From Micromonospora sp. DSM 45708 (GTDB lineage Bacteria > Actinomycetota > Actinomycetes > Mycobacteriales > Micromonosporaceae): a stretch of 64,000 nt of DNA. Position 1 is the first letter of the stretch, and each line of letters opens with the position of its first letter. Both the position numbers and the translations under genes were made by a program. The notes beneath the pieces are model-generated. The model did not search any database. It was not told the DNA's origin and worked only from the letters and a program-made list of their open reading frames with translations. Of this stretch, positions 37,578 through 46,177 are shown one piece after another. The DNA is taken from NCBI RefSeq assembly GCF_039566955.1, contig NZ_CP154796.1, positions 4,340,001 through 4,404,000 of the forward strand, read 5' to 3'.

Positions 37578-39724
37578 TCGAGGTCCTGATGGTGATGGGC
37601 GCCGCCCCCGGGCGGGTGGCGGTCCTGACCGACGCGTTGGCGCAGTTCCACGCCCTGGGCGCCACCGTACGGGTGGCCACCACGTTCGACCCGGCGGAAC
37701 GGATCCCGGCGGCCACCGAGCTGGCCGAGCTGCACCTGCTGCCGACCGCCAAGGAACTGGGCCCGCGGTTCGGCCGGATGGTCAAGCGGGCCAACCCGGC
37801 CCGGCGACCCTGGCTGCGCGCCCAGCGCGACCCGTGGGTCCGCCGGCACGCCCGACGCGCCGACGTCCTGGTCGCGCTGGACGCGCAGGCGCTGCACACG
37901 GTCTGGCAGTTGGCCCAGCGGCACCGGCGCGCGGACGCGGTCTACGGCATCGCCCCGGCGCTGCGCGCGGTGGAGAAGCGCTCGGCCGACCCGGCACGCT
38001 ACCGCCGTCCCCGGCTCCAGACCGTCGGGCCCGCCCCGGCCGTGCTGGCGAGCGCCACCCGCAGCCAGACCGTCGACCTGGCGAAGCGGGTGTTCGAGCT
38101 GAGCACCGGGAAGCGGGCCATGAAGCTCGGCCCGGTGCGTTGGTTCTGGCAGGGGGCCGTCACGGCACCCGGTCTGCCGGAACGGCACCGCGGCAAGATC
38201 GCCCGGCGGGTCACCGGCACCATGCTCAAGTCCGGGCACGGCGCCAGCGCGAAGCGGGTGGCGTTGGCGGCGCAGGGCCGCCTGAAGAGCCCGACCACCA
38301 GGGGGCAGCTCCTCGGCCCGATCGTCGACGCGGAGCTGAGCCAGGGCCGGGTGCCCGAGCACCTGATGACCGTGGTGCGGGGCCAGTTCAAGCTCGCCGA
38401 CGGCTTCCTCAAGAAGCGCAACCCGGGCAAGGCCGCGCCGCACGTGCTGCGCGCCTTCAACCTGATGTTCCACCGGATCGTGCAGTTCGACGGCACCACC
38501 TCGCCGCTGGCCGAGGACCCGGAGAAGTTCCTCGCGCCGCTGCACAACAGCGACGCCGGGCGGGCGATGGCGACCCCGCGCGGCCGGCAGCACCCGGCGG
38601 CGTTCCCGCCGGCCGACCGGCCGCACCGGATGCTCTTCTTCACCGGGCTGAACGACAACTTCCTCGGGCCGATCCTCGAACGCTACGAGGCGATGCCCGG
38701 GGTGGAGGTCCGCCGGCTGAACCTGATGGAGGAGTCGATCCTCCCGGTGCTCAGCAACGGCCGCACGAACGTGGCGCTGCACATGCTCGCCGGCGCCTCC
38801 AAGCGGGCCGGCGAGGTCCAGGAGGCGTGGGGCCCGCACCTCGACTGGGCGGACACGGTCTTCGTGGACTGGTGCAACCTCGGCGCCGCGATGCTGTCGA
38901 TGATCGACCCGGGCACCACCCGGGTGGTCGTCCGCCTGCACAGCTTCGAGGCGTTCAGCTGGTGGCCGCACCTGACCGACTGGTCCCGGGTGGATGACGT
39001 GGTCTTCGTCTCCGAGCACCTCCGCGACCTGGCGCTGGCCGCGGTGCCACGGCTGCGCGACCCGCAGGGGCCCCGGACGCACATGATCTTCAACGCCATG
39101 GACCTGCACCGGTACGTGGCGCCGAAGGTCTCCGCCGACAGCCGGTTCACGCTCGGGCTGGTCGGGTTGAGTTCGCTGGCCAAGGATCCGCGCTGGGCGC
39201 TCGCGGTGCTGCGGGAGCTGCGCCGGCGCGACGATCGGTACCGCCTCAAGCTGGTCGGCGACCCGCTCAACCCGGAGCTCAGCCCGGCGGTCGCGGCGTA
39301 CGTCCGGGAACTCGACGCCGAGCTGGCCGAGCTGGAGGCGGCCGGCGCGGTGGTGCGGGCCGGCCGTACCGACGACGTGCCGGGCGCGCTCACCGACGTC
39401 GGGGTCATCCTCAGCACCTCGCTGCGGGAGAGCTTCCACTGCGCGCTCGTCGAGGGCGCGGCCAGTGGCGCCGTGCCGGTGGTACGCGACTGGCCGTTCT
39501 TCGCCGGCCGCCCGCACAGCGCCCGGACGCTCTTCCCGAGCGACTGGGTGGTGGGCACGCCGGAGGAGGCCGCCGAACGGATCCTGGCGCTCACCGCGTC
39601 GGAGGAGGTCTGGCGCGAGGCGGGCCGGGCGGCGGCGTCGCACGTGCTGAGCACCTGGGACTGGTCGGTCACCCAGAAGGACTTCGACCGGCTGCTGCTG
39701 GAGCCGCCGGCCAGCGCGGACTGA
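37574..39724 (+). CDS. Large glycosyltransferase, GT4-like C-terminal domain, unusual N-terminal half
   Basis: 716 residues. The first 330 residues (MIEVLMVMGAAPGRVAVLTDALAQFHALGATVRVATTFDP then a basic helical region rich in Lys/Arg) do not resemble a standard GT fold beyond an initial Rossmann-like strand. From about residue 355 there is a GT-B part: RMLFFTGLNDNFLGPILERY, RVVVRLHSFEAFSWWPHL, FVSEHLRDLAL, FTLGLVGLSSLAKDPRWALAVL and LTDVGVILSTSLRESFHCALVEGAASGAVPVVRDWPF. It ends before a 48-bp palindromic terminator. The sugar and acceptor are unknown; the coupled GT4 suggests a two-enzyme step. Confidence 0.8.
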   Translation: MIEVLMVMGAAPGRVAVLTDALAQFHALGATVRVATTFDPAERIPAATELAELHLLPTAKELGPRFGRMVKRANPARRPWLRAQRDPWVRRHARRADVLVALDAQALHTVWQLAQRHRRADAVYGIAPALRAVEKRSADPARYRRPRLQTVGPAPAVLASATRSQTVDLAKRVFELSTGKRAMKLGPVRWFWQGAVTAPGLPERHRGKIARRVTGTMLKSGHGASAKRVALAAQGRLKSPTTRGQLLGPIVDAELSQGRVPEHLMTVVRGQFKLADGFLKKRNPGKAAPHVLRAFNLMFHRIVQFDGTTSPLAEDPEKFLAPLHNSDAGRAMATPRGRQHPAAFPPADRPHRMLFFTGLNDNFLGPILERYEAMPGVEVRRLNLMEESILPVLSNGRTNVALHMLAGASKRAGEVQEAWGPHLDWADTVFVDWCNLGAAMLSMIDPGTTRVVVRLHSFEAFSWWPHLTDWSRVDDVVFVSEHLRDLALAAVPRLRDPQGPRTHMIFNAMDLHRYVAPKVSADSRFTLGLVGLSSLAKDPRWALAVLRELRRRDDRYRLKLVGDPLNPELSPAVAAYVRELDAELAELEAAGAVVRAGRTDDVPGALTDVGVILSTSLRESFHCALVEGAASGAVPVVRDWPFFAGRPHSARTLFPSDWVVGTPEEAAERILALTASEEVWREAGRAAASHVLSTWDWSVTQKDFDRLLLEPPASAD

Positions 39725-39733
39725 CCGGCGCGG

Positions 39734-39781
39734 GAACGAGTTCGGCCGGCTCCCCCGCGGGGGAGCCGGCCGAACTCGTTC
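39734..39781. terminator. 48-bp perfect palindrome, bidirectional terminator
   Basis: The two 24-nt halves are exact reverse complements, centred between 39757 and 39758, beginning GAACGAGTTCGGCCGGC. It fills the gap between two convergent operons (stop at 39724 and stop at 39788), so it can end transcription from both sides. As DNA it can also form a cruciform. Confidence 0.88.
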
Positions 39782-39787
39782 GTCGGG

Positions 39788-41407
39788 TCAGCGCGAGGTG
39801 CCCGCGAGCTCCTGCTCGTCCGCGGACCGCCGGGACGCCGGAGGGTGTGCCCCACCGGAGCGGGGAGCGCCCCGCAGCGAGGTGTAGACCTCGTCGAGGA
39901 CGCGGGCCTGCGCCTCCCACGTCCAGCCCTCCAGCAGGCCCGGCTTGTCGTAGGCGGCCCGGTAGCGCTGCGGGTCGGCCAGCACGGCCCGCACGGCCCG
40001 CGCGTAGTCGGTGAGGTCCTCGGCGGTGAACACCTCGCCCTGGCCGGTGGCCCGCGCGGTCTGCGCCATCGTCTTCACGTCGCTGACCACGATGGGCAGG
40101 CGGGCGTGCGAGTACTCCAGGAACTTCGTGATCAGCGCCAGCTCGTGGTTGGGCTTGTGGTGGATCGGGATGACCCCGGCGTCCGCGCCGGACAGGAACG
40201 GCACCACCTGCCAGTGCGCCACGTACGGCAGCAGGTGCACGCGGTCCCCGACGCCCAGCTCGACGGCCCGCTCCCGCAACCGCTCGGAGAACGTGTTGTC
40301 GCCGTTCGGGTTCATCGTCACGAACGCGACGTGCACGTCGGGCAGTTCCGGCAGCGCCTCCACCATGATCTGGCAGCCCCGGCTCGGGTTCACCGCGCCG
40401 GAGTAGACGAGCACCGGCGTCCGGTCGTCCACGCCGCACAGCGCCCGCAGGTCCGGCACCTCGCCCTCGGCCTCGGCCGGCGGGGCCATCGGCGCGTTGA
40501 GCACCACGGCCGGCCGCTCGGGCAGGGCATGCGTCTCCTGGAGCAGGTCGGCGAGCGTGTCGGAGACCGTCACCACCGCGTCCGGGTAGGCGGCGTACTC
40601 GGCCGTGTAGGCGATCTGGGCCGGCAGCCAGCGCGGGTTGTCGGCCCGGCCGGTGATGCCGCCGACGAACTCGTGGGCGTCCCAGACCAGCTTGGTGTGC
40701 CGGCCGGCGGCGCGGGCCCGCAGCGTCGCCCGCGCCCCGATGCCGAGCATCCGGAAGTCGTTGGCGTGGATGATGTCCGGCTTCAGCTCGTCGATCGCGG
40801 TCCGGAACGCCAGCTCGAAGTCCCACAGGCCCGGGTCCAGCCGACGCCAGGCGCGGTTGCCCAGCACGCTCTGCCAGAGCCGGATGGGCAGCCGGGTGAG
40901 CGGCGCCTCCGGGTCGAGCTGGGCCTTGCGCAGCCGGTGGGTCTCCCCGTTGCGGAACCGCACCCAGCGGGCCAGCGCCGTGGCGGCGGCGCGGGACGGC
41001 AACTGGGCCGCGCGTCCCACGGTGGCGGGCAGCCCACCGCCGAGCGCCCGGGTGCGGACCCGGCGCTCGTAGAGGTCGGCCTGCCAGGCCTTGATCTCCT
41101 GGACCCGGTAGGCGGCCCGGCTGGTCGACGCGTACGCCAGCGGCCGGCGCAGCGACCGGCGGTACTCGCGGGGCAGCCGGTGCAGCGGCTTGGGCACGCG
41201 CAGCAGTCGCACCTCCGCGTCGCCGATCCGCCAGGTGTCCACCTCGGAGCGGGCGTTGCGGATGCCGAGCAGGACGACCTCCCAGCCGGCGTCCGCCGCG
41301 GACCGGGCGGCCTTCTGCACCCGGGAGTCGCCGTGGACCCCGTTGTCGACCAGCATCACCACCCGTCCCCGGGTCGGTCGGGCATCGGTGTTCGAGCCAG
41401 CTTGCAT
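39788..41407 (-). CDS. Glycosyltransferase family 4 (paralogue of the one at 31.1 kb)
   Basis: GT-B enzyme of 539 residues alignable over its whole length with the protein at 31105: GRVVMLVDNGVHGDSRVQKAARSAADAGWEVVLLG at the start, RLDPGLWDFELAFRTAIDELKPDIIHANDFRMLGIGARA in the middle, and VLVYSGAVNPSRGCQIMVEAL...IPIHHKPNHELALITKFLEYSHARLPIVVSDVKTMAQTARATGQGEVF at the end. The start at 41407 has GAGGAG about 9 nt upstream. Last gene of the DegT-MocA-GT operon, 41 bp after the GT at 41449. Specificity unknown; the two copies probably use related donors or acceptors. Confidence 0.87.
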   Translation of the reverse strand: MQAGSNTDARPTRGRVVMLVDNGVHGDSRVQKAARSAADAGWEVVLLGIRNARSEVDTWRIGDAEVRLLRVPKPLHRLPREYRRSLRRPLAYASTSRAAYRVQEIKAWQADLYERRVRTRALGGGLPATVGRAAQLPSRAAATALARWVRFRNGETHRLRKAQLDPEAPLTRLPIRLWQSVLGNRAWRRLDPGLWDFELAFRTAIDELKPDIIHANDFRMLGIGARATLRARAAGRHTKLVWDAHEFVGGITGRADNPRWLPAQIAYTAEYAAYPDAVVTVSDTLADLLQETHALPERPAVVLNAPMAPPAEAEGEVPDLRALCGVDDRTPVLVYSGAVNPSRGCQIMVEALPELPDVHVAFVTMNPNGDNTFSERLRERAVELGVGDRVHLLPYVAHWQVVPFLSGADAGVIPIHHKPNHELALITKFLEYSHARLPIVVSDVKTMAQTARATGQGEVFTAEDLTDYARAVRAVLADPQRYRAAYDKPGLLEGWTWEAQARVLDEVYTSLRGAPRSGGAHPPASRRSADEQELAGTSR

Positions 41408-41448
41408 CGGGTGCTTCTCCTCGTTGACGGGGGCGGGCACGGGCGGGG

Positions 41449-43128
41449 CTATCGGAGGAAGGCGTCGAAGACCTCGGCGGTCCGTCGCCCGTCGTGGTGG
41501 TCACGGACGTAACGCGCGCCCTCGGCGGCGAGGGCGACCGCGGCGGGCCGGTCGTCGAGCAGCGACTCGATCGTCTTGACCAGCGTGTCGGGCGTGGCGT
41601 TGGCGATCGGCGGGCGGACACCGGCCGCCCGGTGCGGGCCCTCGCTGAGGTACGCCACGACGACCTTGCCGGCGGCCATCCCCTCGCAGGAGAAGGTGCC
41701 GTAGCTGCCCATCACGAGCTGGTCGACCACGATGTCGCAGTCCTGCACCAGGCGACGCATCTCGTCGTGCGGCAGGCCCTCCACCAGGCGCAGCTCGATG
41801 ACGCGCCGGTCGTGCAGCGCCTGCAACCGGGGCAGGAGCCGGTCGGTGCCCTTGGTCCACCGCTTCGACGGCGCGTGCAGCACCACCGGCCGGGCGCGCT
41901 CCAGCACCGGGCGGTCGCAGGCCCAGCCGTCCACGTCGACGATCAGCGGCGCCCAGGTGGCGAACGGCACGTCGTCCAGCAGGTCGGGGGTGGTCACGAA
42001 GAACGGCAGGCCGCTCTCCTCGGCGGTGCGCCGGTTGCGTTCGGCCACCGTGGTGAGCCGCTCGCGCAGCTCGGGGTCCGCGTCCCGGAACGCGGACTCG
42101 GCATGCCGTTCCAGGTGCGCGCCCGGATGGCGGATCTCGCTGCCGTGCGCCAGCAGCGCGACCTTGAGCCGGGCCCGGCGCAGCGCGGGCAGGTCGGCGG
42201 CGATGTCGTCGCCGTTGGCCCGGCCGAGCACCGGGCGGAACGCGTCCACGATCAGGTGCGTGTACCAGCCGAGCACCCGGCGGGCCTGCTCCGCCTGCAC
42301 GTCGAGCCGGTGTTCGCCCGGGTAGTTGAGGTACCGGTCGGCCGGGTAGCGGTAGGTCTCCGGCGGCTTGGCCATCACCAGCTCGACGCCGACGTCGGCG
42401 CGGGCGGCGGTGATCGCCACCGCCAGGGCGGAGAGCTGCCCGGCGTAGTTGGCGGTGCCCAGCCCCAACCGGACCGGACCGGCGCCGAGCGCCCGCCAGG
42501 GGCCCGGCGTGCCGGCCTCGATCGGCGGGACCGCCGGCCCGCCCGGTGCCGGTGACCCGTCGCCGGGCTGCCCGGCGCGCTGCACCGCCTTCGCGAAGGA
42601 GGGCAGCGAGCCGGGCGCGAAGACGTCGCCGGTCCCGTGCCGGGCCAGGTGCTCGCGGACCACCCGGCTGTCCGCCGCGACGATCCGCAGCCCGGCGGCG
42701 AGGTAGGTGTCGAGCAGCGCCAGGCCGGCGTCCGGGTCGAAGCCGAACACGGCCAGGTCCGCCGAGGCGAGGAACGCGGCGGTCACCGCGCGTGGGCGCG
42801 GCACCTGGTGGATCCGGCGGCGGGCCTTGCCGGCGCGGCCGATCAGCTCCTGGGCCGCCGCCCGCTCCGCCTCGTCGCAGACCAGCGCGAGGTGGATCTC
42901 GGGCAACCGGTCGAGGGCACGGACCACCCCGTCCAACGCCCGGTCCGCGGTGATCCCGCCGGCGTGCACCAGGAGTGGCGTGCCGGTGGGCAGCTCACAC
43001 AGTTCGCGTACCGACGGGGCCTGGAAGGGCCGCGTGCCGGCGGCGGCCCGGCGGAGCGCGATGCGCCACCGCCGGGGAATCCGCCGCCGTACCGCCGAGA
43101 CCGTCCGCCGCACCGGCGCCGGGCTCAT
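41449..43128 (-). CDS. Two-domain glycosyltransferase-like protein (GT-B type)
   Basis: 559 residues. The N-terminal part (residues 40-190) looks like the donor half of a GT4 (TPLLVHAGGITADRALDGVVRALDRLPEIHLALVCDEAE...FLASADLAVFGFDPDAGLALLDTYLAAGLRIVAAD). After a Pro/Gly-rich linker (about 190-220) comes a complete second GT-like unit: RLGLGTANYAGQLSALAVAITAARADVGVELVM, then VVLHAPSKRWTKGTDRLLPRLQAL, EGLPHDEMRRLVQDCDIVVDQLVMGSYGTFSCEGMAAGKVVVAYL. So a partial GT half has been joined to a full GT. The start ATG overlaps the upstream gene by 4 bp. Catalytic activity of the first part is doubtful. Confidence 0.78.
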   Translation of the reverse strand: MSPAPVRRTVSAVRRRIPRRWRIALRRAAAGTRPFQAPSVRELCELPTGTPLLVHAGGITADRALDGVVRALDRLPEIHLALVCDEAERAAAQELIGRAGKARRRIHQVPRPRAVTAAFLASADLAVFGFDPDAGLALLDTYLAAGLRIVAADSRVVREHLARHGTGDVFAPGSLPSFAKAVQRAGQPGDGSPAPGGPAVPPIEAGTPGPWRALGAGPVRLGLGTANYAGQLSALAVAITAARADVGVELVMAKPPETYRYPADRYLNYPGEHRLDVQAEQARRVLGWYTHLIVDAFRPVLGRANGDDIAADLPALRRARLKVALLAHGSEIRHPGAHLERHAESAFRDADPELRERLTTVAERNRRTAEESGLPFFVTTPDLLDDVPFATWAPLIVDVDGWACDRPVLERARPVVLHAPSKRWTKGTDRLLPRLQALHDRRVIELRLVEGLPHDEMRRLVQDCDIVVDQLVMGSYGTFSCEGMAAGKVVVAYLSEGPHRAAGVRPPIANATPDTLVKTIESLLDDRPAAVALAAEGARYVRDHHDGRRTAEVFDAFLR

Positions 43129-44153
43129 CGCAGCGCCGGCTCCGCGTCGCTGCCGCTCGGCACGACCGACACGACCTTGCCGTCGGACGCGGACTCCAGC
43201 AGCGCCGCCGCCACCTGCACGGTACGCAGACCCTGTCGCAGGGTGACGATGTCGCTCTGCTTGCCCTCCACCGCGTCGCGGAAGCGCTCGTGCTCGACCA
43301 GCAGCGGCTCCCGCTTCGGGATGGCGTAGCGGACCATGTCGCCCTCGGCCACCCCGCGGAACGCGCGCAGCGCCTCCCACTCGGTGTCGATCGCGGCGTT
43401 GGCGTAGAAGGTGAGGTCCGCGGTGAGCGTGTCGGCGACGAAGCAGCCCTTGTCGCCGGTGACCACGGTGGACCGCTCCTTCAGCGGGCTCAGCCAGTTG
43501 ACCAGGTGGTTGACCATGGTGCCGTCGGCGAGCGAGCCGACCACGGCGACCATGTCCTCGTGCAGCCGGCCGCTGCGGGAGACCGTGCGGGCGGCGACCG
43601 AGGTGTATTCCTGGCCGGTCACCCAGGCGGTCAGGTCGATGTCGTGGGTGGCCAGGTCCATCACCACGCCGACGTCGGCGATGCGGTGCGGGAACGGGCC
43701 CTGGCGGCGGGTGACCACCTGGAAGACCTCGCCCAGCTCGCCGGCCTCCAGCCGGGTACGCAGGCTCTGCAACGCCGGGTTGTAGCGCTCGATGTGGCCG
43801 ACGCCGGCGACCAGGCCGGCCGTCTCGAACGCGTCGACCAGCTTGGTGGCCGCCTCGACGGACTGCGCGAGCGGCTTCTCGATCAGCGCGCAGACGCCGT
43901 TGGCGGCCAGCTCCAGACCGATCGACTCGTGCAGCGCGGTCGGGCAGGCGACCACCGCGTAGTCGACGCCCAGCGCCAGCAGGTCGCTCAGCTCGGCCAC
44001 GACCGGCGCGCGCAGCGTGCCGGTCGTGTCACCGGCCGGGTCGACGATGCCGACCAGCTCGACGCCGTCCAGGTTGGACAGCACCCGGGCGTGGTTGCGC
44101 CCCATGGCGCCGAGGCCGATCAGCCCGGCGCGCAGCTTGCGCCCCCCGCTCAT
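43125..44153 (-). CDS. Gfo/Idh/MocA family oxidoreductase (WbpB-like)
   Basis: NAD(P)-dependent sugar dehydrogenase, 342 residues. The Rossmann motif is GLGAMGRNHARVL (12-17), with the family lysine in EKP at 92-94 (CALIEKPLAQS). VMDLATHDIDLTAWV carries the conserved HDxD. Next to a DegT aminotransferase, this type usually oxidises the 3-OH of a UDP-HexNAc uronate before amination (WbpB in Pseudomonas). Overlaps both neighbours by 4 bp, so it is translationally coupled to DegT upstream and the two-domain GT downstream. Other 3-ketosugar chemistry is possible. Confidence 0.87.
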   Translation of the reverse strand: MSGGRKLRAGLIGLGAMGRNHARVLSNLDGVELVGIVDPAGDTTGTLRAPVVAELSDLLALGVDYAVVACPTALHESIGLELAANGVCALIEKPLAQSVEAATKLVDAFETAGLVAGVGHIERYNPALQSLRTRLEAGELGEVFQVVTRRQGPFPHRIADVGVVMDLATHDIDLTAWVTGQEYTSVAARTVSRSGRLHEDMVAVVGSLADGTMVNHLVNWLSPLKERSTVVTGDKGCFVADTLTADLTFYANAAIDTEWEALRAFRGVAEGDMVRYAIPKREPLLVEHERFRDAVEGKQSDIVTLRQGLRTVQVAAALLESASDGKVVSVVPSGSDAEPALR

Positions 44154-45259
44154 CGGGCACCGCCCGCGAGGTTCGCGGCGTCGGCGATCCGCTCCAGCTC
44201 GGCCTGGCTCAGCGACGGGTGCACCGGCAGCGACACCACCTCGGCGGCGGCCCGCTCGGTCTCCGGCAGCTCCCACGGGCCGGGCTGGCCGTCGGCGTTC
44301 AGGTAGGGCTTGAGCCGGTGGATCGGGGTCGGGTAGTAGACCGCGTTGCCGATGCCCAGCTCGGTGAGGCGGGCCTGGGCGGCGTCGCGGTCGCCGGTCA
44401 CCCGCACCGTGTACTGGTGGTAGACGTGCTTCGCGCCGTCGGCGACCGGCGGGGTGACCATGCCGGTGATCGCGGAGTCGAGGAACTTGGCGTTCGCGCG
44501 GCGCTGCTCGGTCCACCCGGCGAGCTGGCCGAGCTGCACCCGGCCGATGGCGGCGGCCACGTCGGTCATCCGCATGTTGGCGCCGACGATCTCGTTGGCG
44601 TACCGCTGCTCCATGCCCTGGTTGCGCAGCAGTCGCAGCGTGCGGGCGAGCCCGGCGTCGGCGGTGGTGATCATGCCGCCCTCGAGGGAGTGCATGTTCT
44701 TGGTCGGGTAGAAGCTGAAGCAGCCGGCGGTGCCGAACGCGCCGACCGGGGTGCCGTTCAGCTCGGCGCCGTGCGCCTGGGCGGCGTCCTCGACGACGGC
44801 CAGGCCGTGCTGCTGCGCGATCGCCATGATCCGGTCCATCGCGGCGGGGTGGCCGTAGAGGTGCACCGGCATGATGCCGACCGTCTTCGGGGTGATCGCG
44901 GCGGCGACCGCCTCCGGGTCGACGCAGAAGGTGCCCGGCTCGATGTCCACGAAGACCGGCTCGGCGCCGACCAGCCGGACCGCGTTGCCGCTGGCGGCGA
45001 ACGAGAACGAGGGCACGATGACCTCGTCACCCGGGCCGAAGCCGAGCGCCATCAGGGTGAGCTGGAGCGCGGACGTGCCGGAGTTGACGGCGACGCAGTG
45101 CCGGCCGGCGACCAGGTCGCCGAACTCCTCCTCGAACCCGGCGACCTCGGGGCCCTGCACGACCCGGCCGCTCCGCAGCACCCGGACAGCCGCCTCGATC
45201 TCGGCCTCGCCGATGATCGGTCGTGCTGGGGGAATGAACTCTGGATGCGGCCCGGCCAT
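44150..45259 (-). CDS. DegT/DnrJ/EryC1/StrS sugar aminotransferase (WbpE-like)
   Basis: PLP-dependent aminotransferase, 369 residues. AVNSGTSALQLTLMALGFGPGDEVIVPSFSF is the PLP phosphate-binding region, VVEDAAQAHGAELNG contains the Asp that contacts the PLP ring nitrogen, and the Schiff-base Lys187 is in CFSFYPTKNMHSLEGGMI. This subfamily aminates 3-keto-uronates (WbpE) as well as other ketosugars. First gene of the operon DegT-MocA-GT-GT. The upstream gap of 130 bp to the TetR stop holds its promoter region; no clear element found. Confidence 0.92.
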   Translation of the reverse strand: MAGPHPEFIPPARPIIGEAEIEAAVRVLRSGRVVQGPEVAGFEEEFGDLVAGRHCVAVNSGTSALQLTLMALGFGPGDEVIVPSFSFAASGNAVRLVGAEPVFVDIEPGTFCVDPEAVAAAITPKTVGIMPVHLYGHPAAMDRIMAIAQQHGLAVVEDAAQAHGAELNGTPVGAFGTAGCFSFYPTKNMHSLEGGMITTADAGLARTLRLLRNQGMEQRYANEIVGANMRMTDVAAAIGRVQLGQLAGWTEQRRANAKFLDSAITGMVTPPVADGAKHVYHQYTVRVTGDRDAAQARLTELGIGNAVYYPTPIHRLKPYLNADGQPGPWELPETERAAAEVVSLPVHPSLSQAELERIADAANLAGGAR

Positions 45260-45389
45260 GGGGCTTCCTCCTGTCGACGCGTGACTGTGGGGGACGTTCG
45301 GGGGGATGGTAGCGGTCTGGACGGAAAACGCTGCGTTCGCGCTCAGTGTCCGACCGGATGTTCCGCGCTGTTCATGATCGACGGGTGAC

Positions 45390-46022
45390 TCACACTTCCA
45401 CCTCGTCGCGGGCAGGCCCCAAGCATGCTACCCGCAGCGCCGCGACGATCGCGGCGGCCATGCGTGGCACCTCCGCCGGCTCGAGCGGGGCCCGGGAGAT
45501 CGCCATCCGCCAGTAGACCGGCCCGACGATCAGGTCGACCGCGGCCCGCCGGTCGGTGTCCGGCGAGAGTTCGCCGCGCTCCACCGCCCGGCCGATCAGG
45601 ATCCGGCCGACGGCCTGCTGGTAGTCGTCCAGCGCGGTCTGCAACTTCTCGGCGATCTGGGGGTTGCGCGCCGCCTCGGCCAGCAGGTCGGGGATGATCT
45701 GCGCGGCCAGACGGTGACGCAGCGCACGTGCCATCACGTGCAGCAGGATCTCCAGGTCGCCCAGGAGGCTCCCGGTGTCCAGCAGCGGCAGGTTGCGCCC
45801 GGCCACCGCGGAGACCATGTCCAGCACCAGGTCGAGCTTGGAACGCCAGCGCCGGTAGATCGCGGTCTTGCTCACACCGGCCCGGCGGGCCACCGCCTCG
45901 ATCGAGAGGCGACCGTAGCCGACCTGGGCCAACTCCTGCATCACGGCGGTGCGGATGGCGCTGGTGATCTCGCCGCGCAGCACCGCCGCGCCGGCCGGGG
46001 CACGCCTCTTCTCGGTCGTCAC
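45390..46022 (-). CDS. TetR/AcrR family transcriptional regulator
   Basis: 210-residue repressor-type regulator. The N-terminal HTH reads IRTAVMQELAQVGYGRLSIEAVARRAGVSKTAIYRRWRSKLDLVLDMV, followed by an all-helical ligand domain. The start GTG 46022 follows TACATT by 7 nt on the minus strand, predicting a leaderless transcript; the longer in-frame start at 46085 would include the divergent promoter and is less likely. It is divergent from the ABC exporter genes and an inverted repeat lies between them, so it probably controls the exporter and itself (inference). Confidence 0.9.
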   Translation of the reverse strand: MTTEKRRAPAGAAVLRGEITSAIRTAVMQELAQVGYGRLSIEAVARRAGVSKTAIYRRWRSKLDLVLDMVSAVAGRNLPLLDTGSLLGDLEILLHVMARALRHRLAAQIIPDLLAEAARNPQIAEKLQTALDDYQQAVGRILIGRAVERGELSPDTDRRAAVDLIVGPVYWRMAISRAPLEPAEVPRMAAAIVAALRVACLGPARDEVEV

Positions 46023-46029
46023 GTGGGAC

Positions 46030-46081
46030 AATGTAGCGCAACGACGGTACGGTTGCGTCCCGACGTTCGGTGGACTACCTT
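46030..46081. promoter_or_regulatory. Divergent tetR / ABC exporter promoters with a shared inverted repeat
   Basis: On the plus strand TTGCGT (46053-46058), 17-bp spacer, TACCTT (46076-46081) forms a good promoter for the exporter with a 90-nt leader. On the minus strand the -10 TACATT (46030-46035 read in reverse) sits 7 nt before the tetR GTG. Between them lies the inverted repeat CGCAAC-N9-GTTGCG (46037-46057), which overlaps the exporter -35 and covers the tetR core promoter. It is a natural TetR operator candidate. Confidence 0.5.
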
Positions 46082-46177
46082 CCATGCAGCAGCGAGGCGG
46101 CTCCTCCCCGCCCGGCCACGCTGGATGTCTTCACCGCACTGCTCCCCATCGGCACGAAAAGATCGGAGCGCCTGACC

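Noticed and set aside
25646..45259. Antibiotic biosynthesis cluster (because of DegT, glycosyltransferases and TetR)
   Set aside because: There are no PKS, NRPS, terpene or RiPP genes; the enzymes match envelope polysaccharide synthesis and export.
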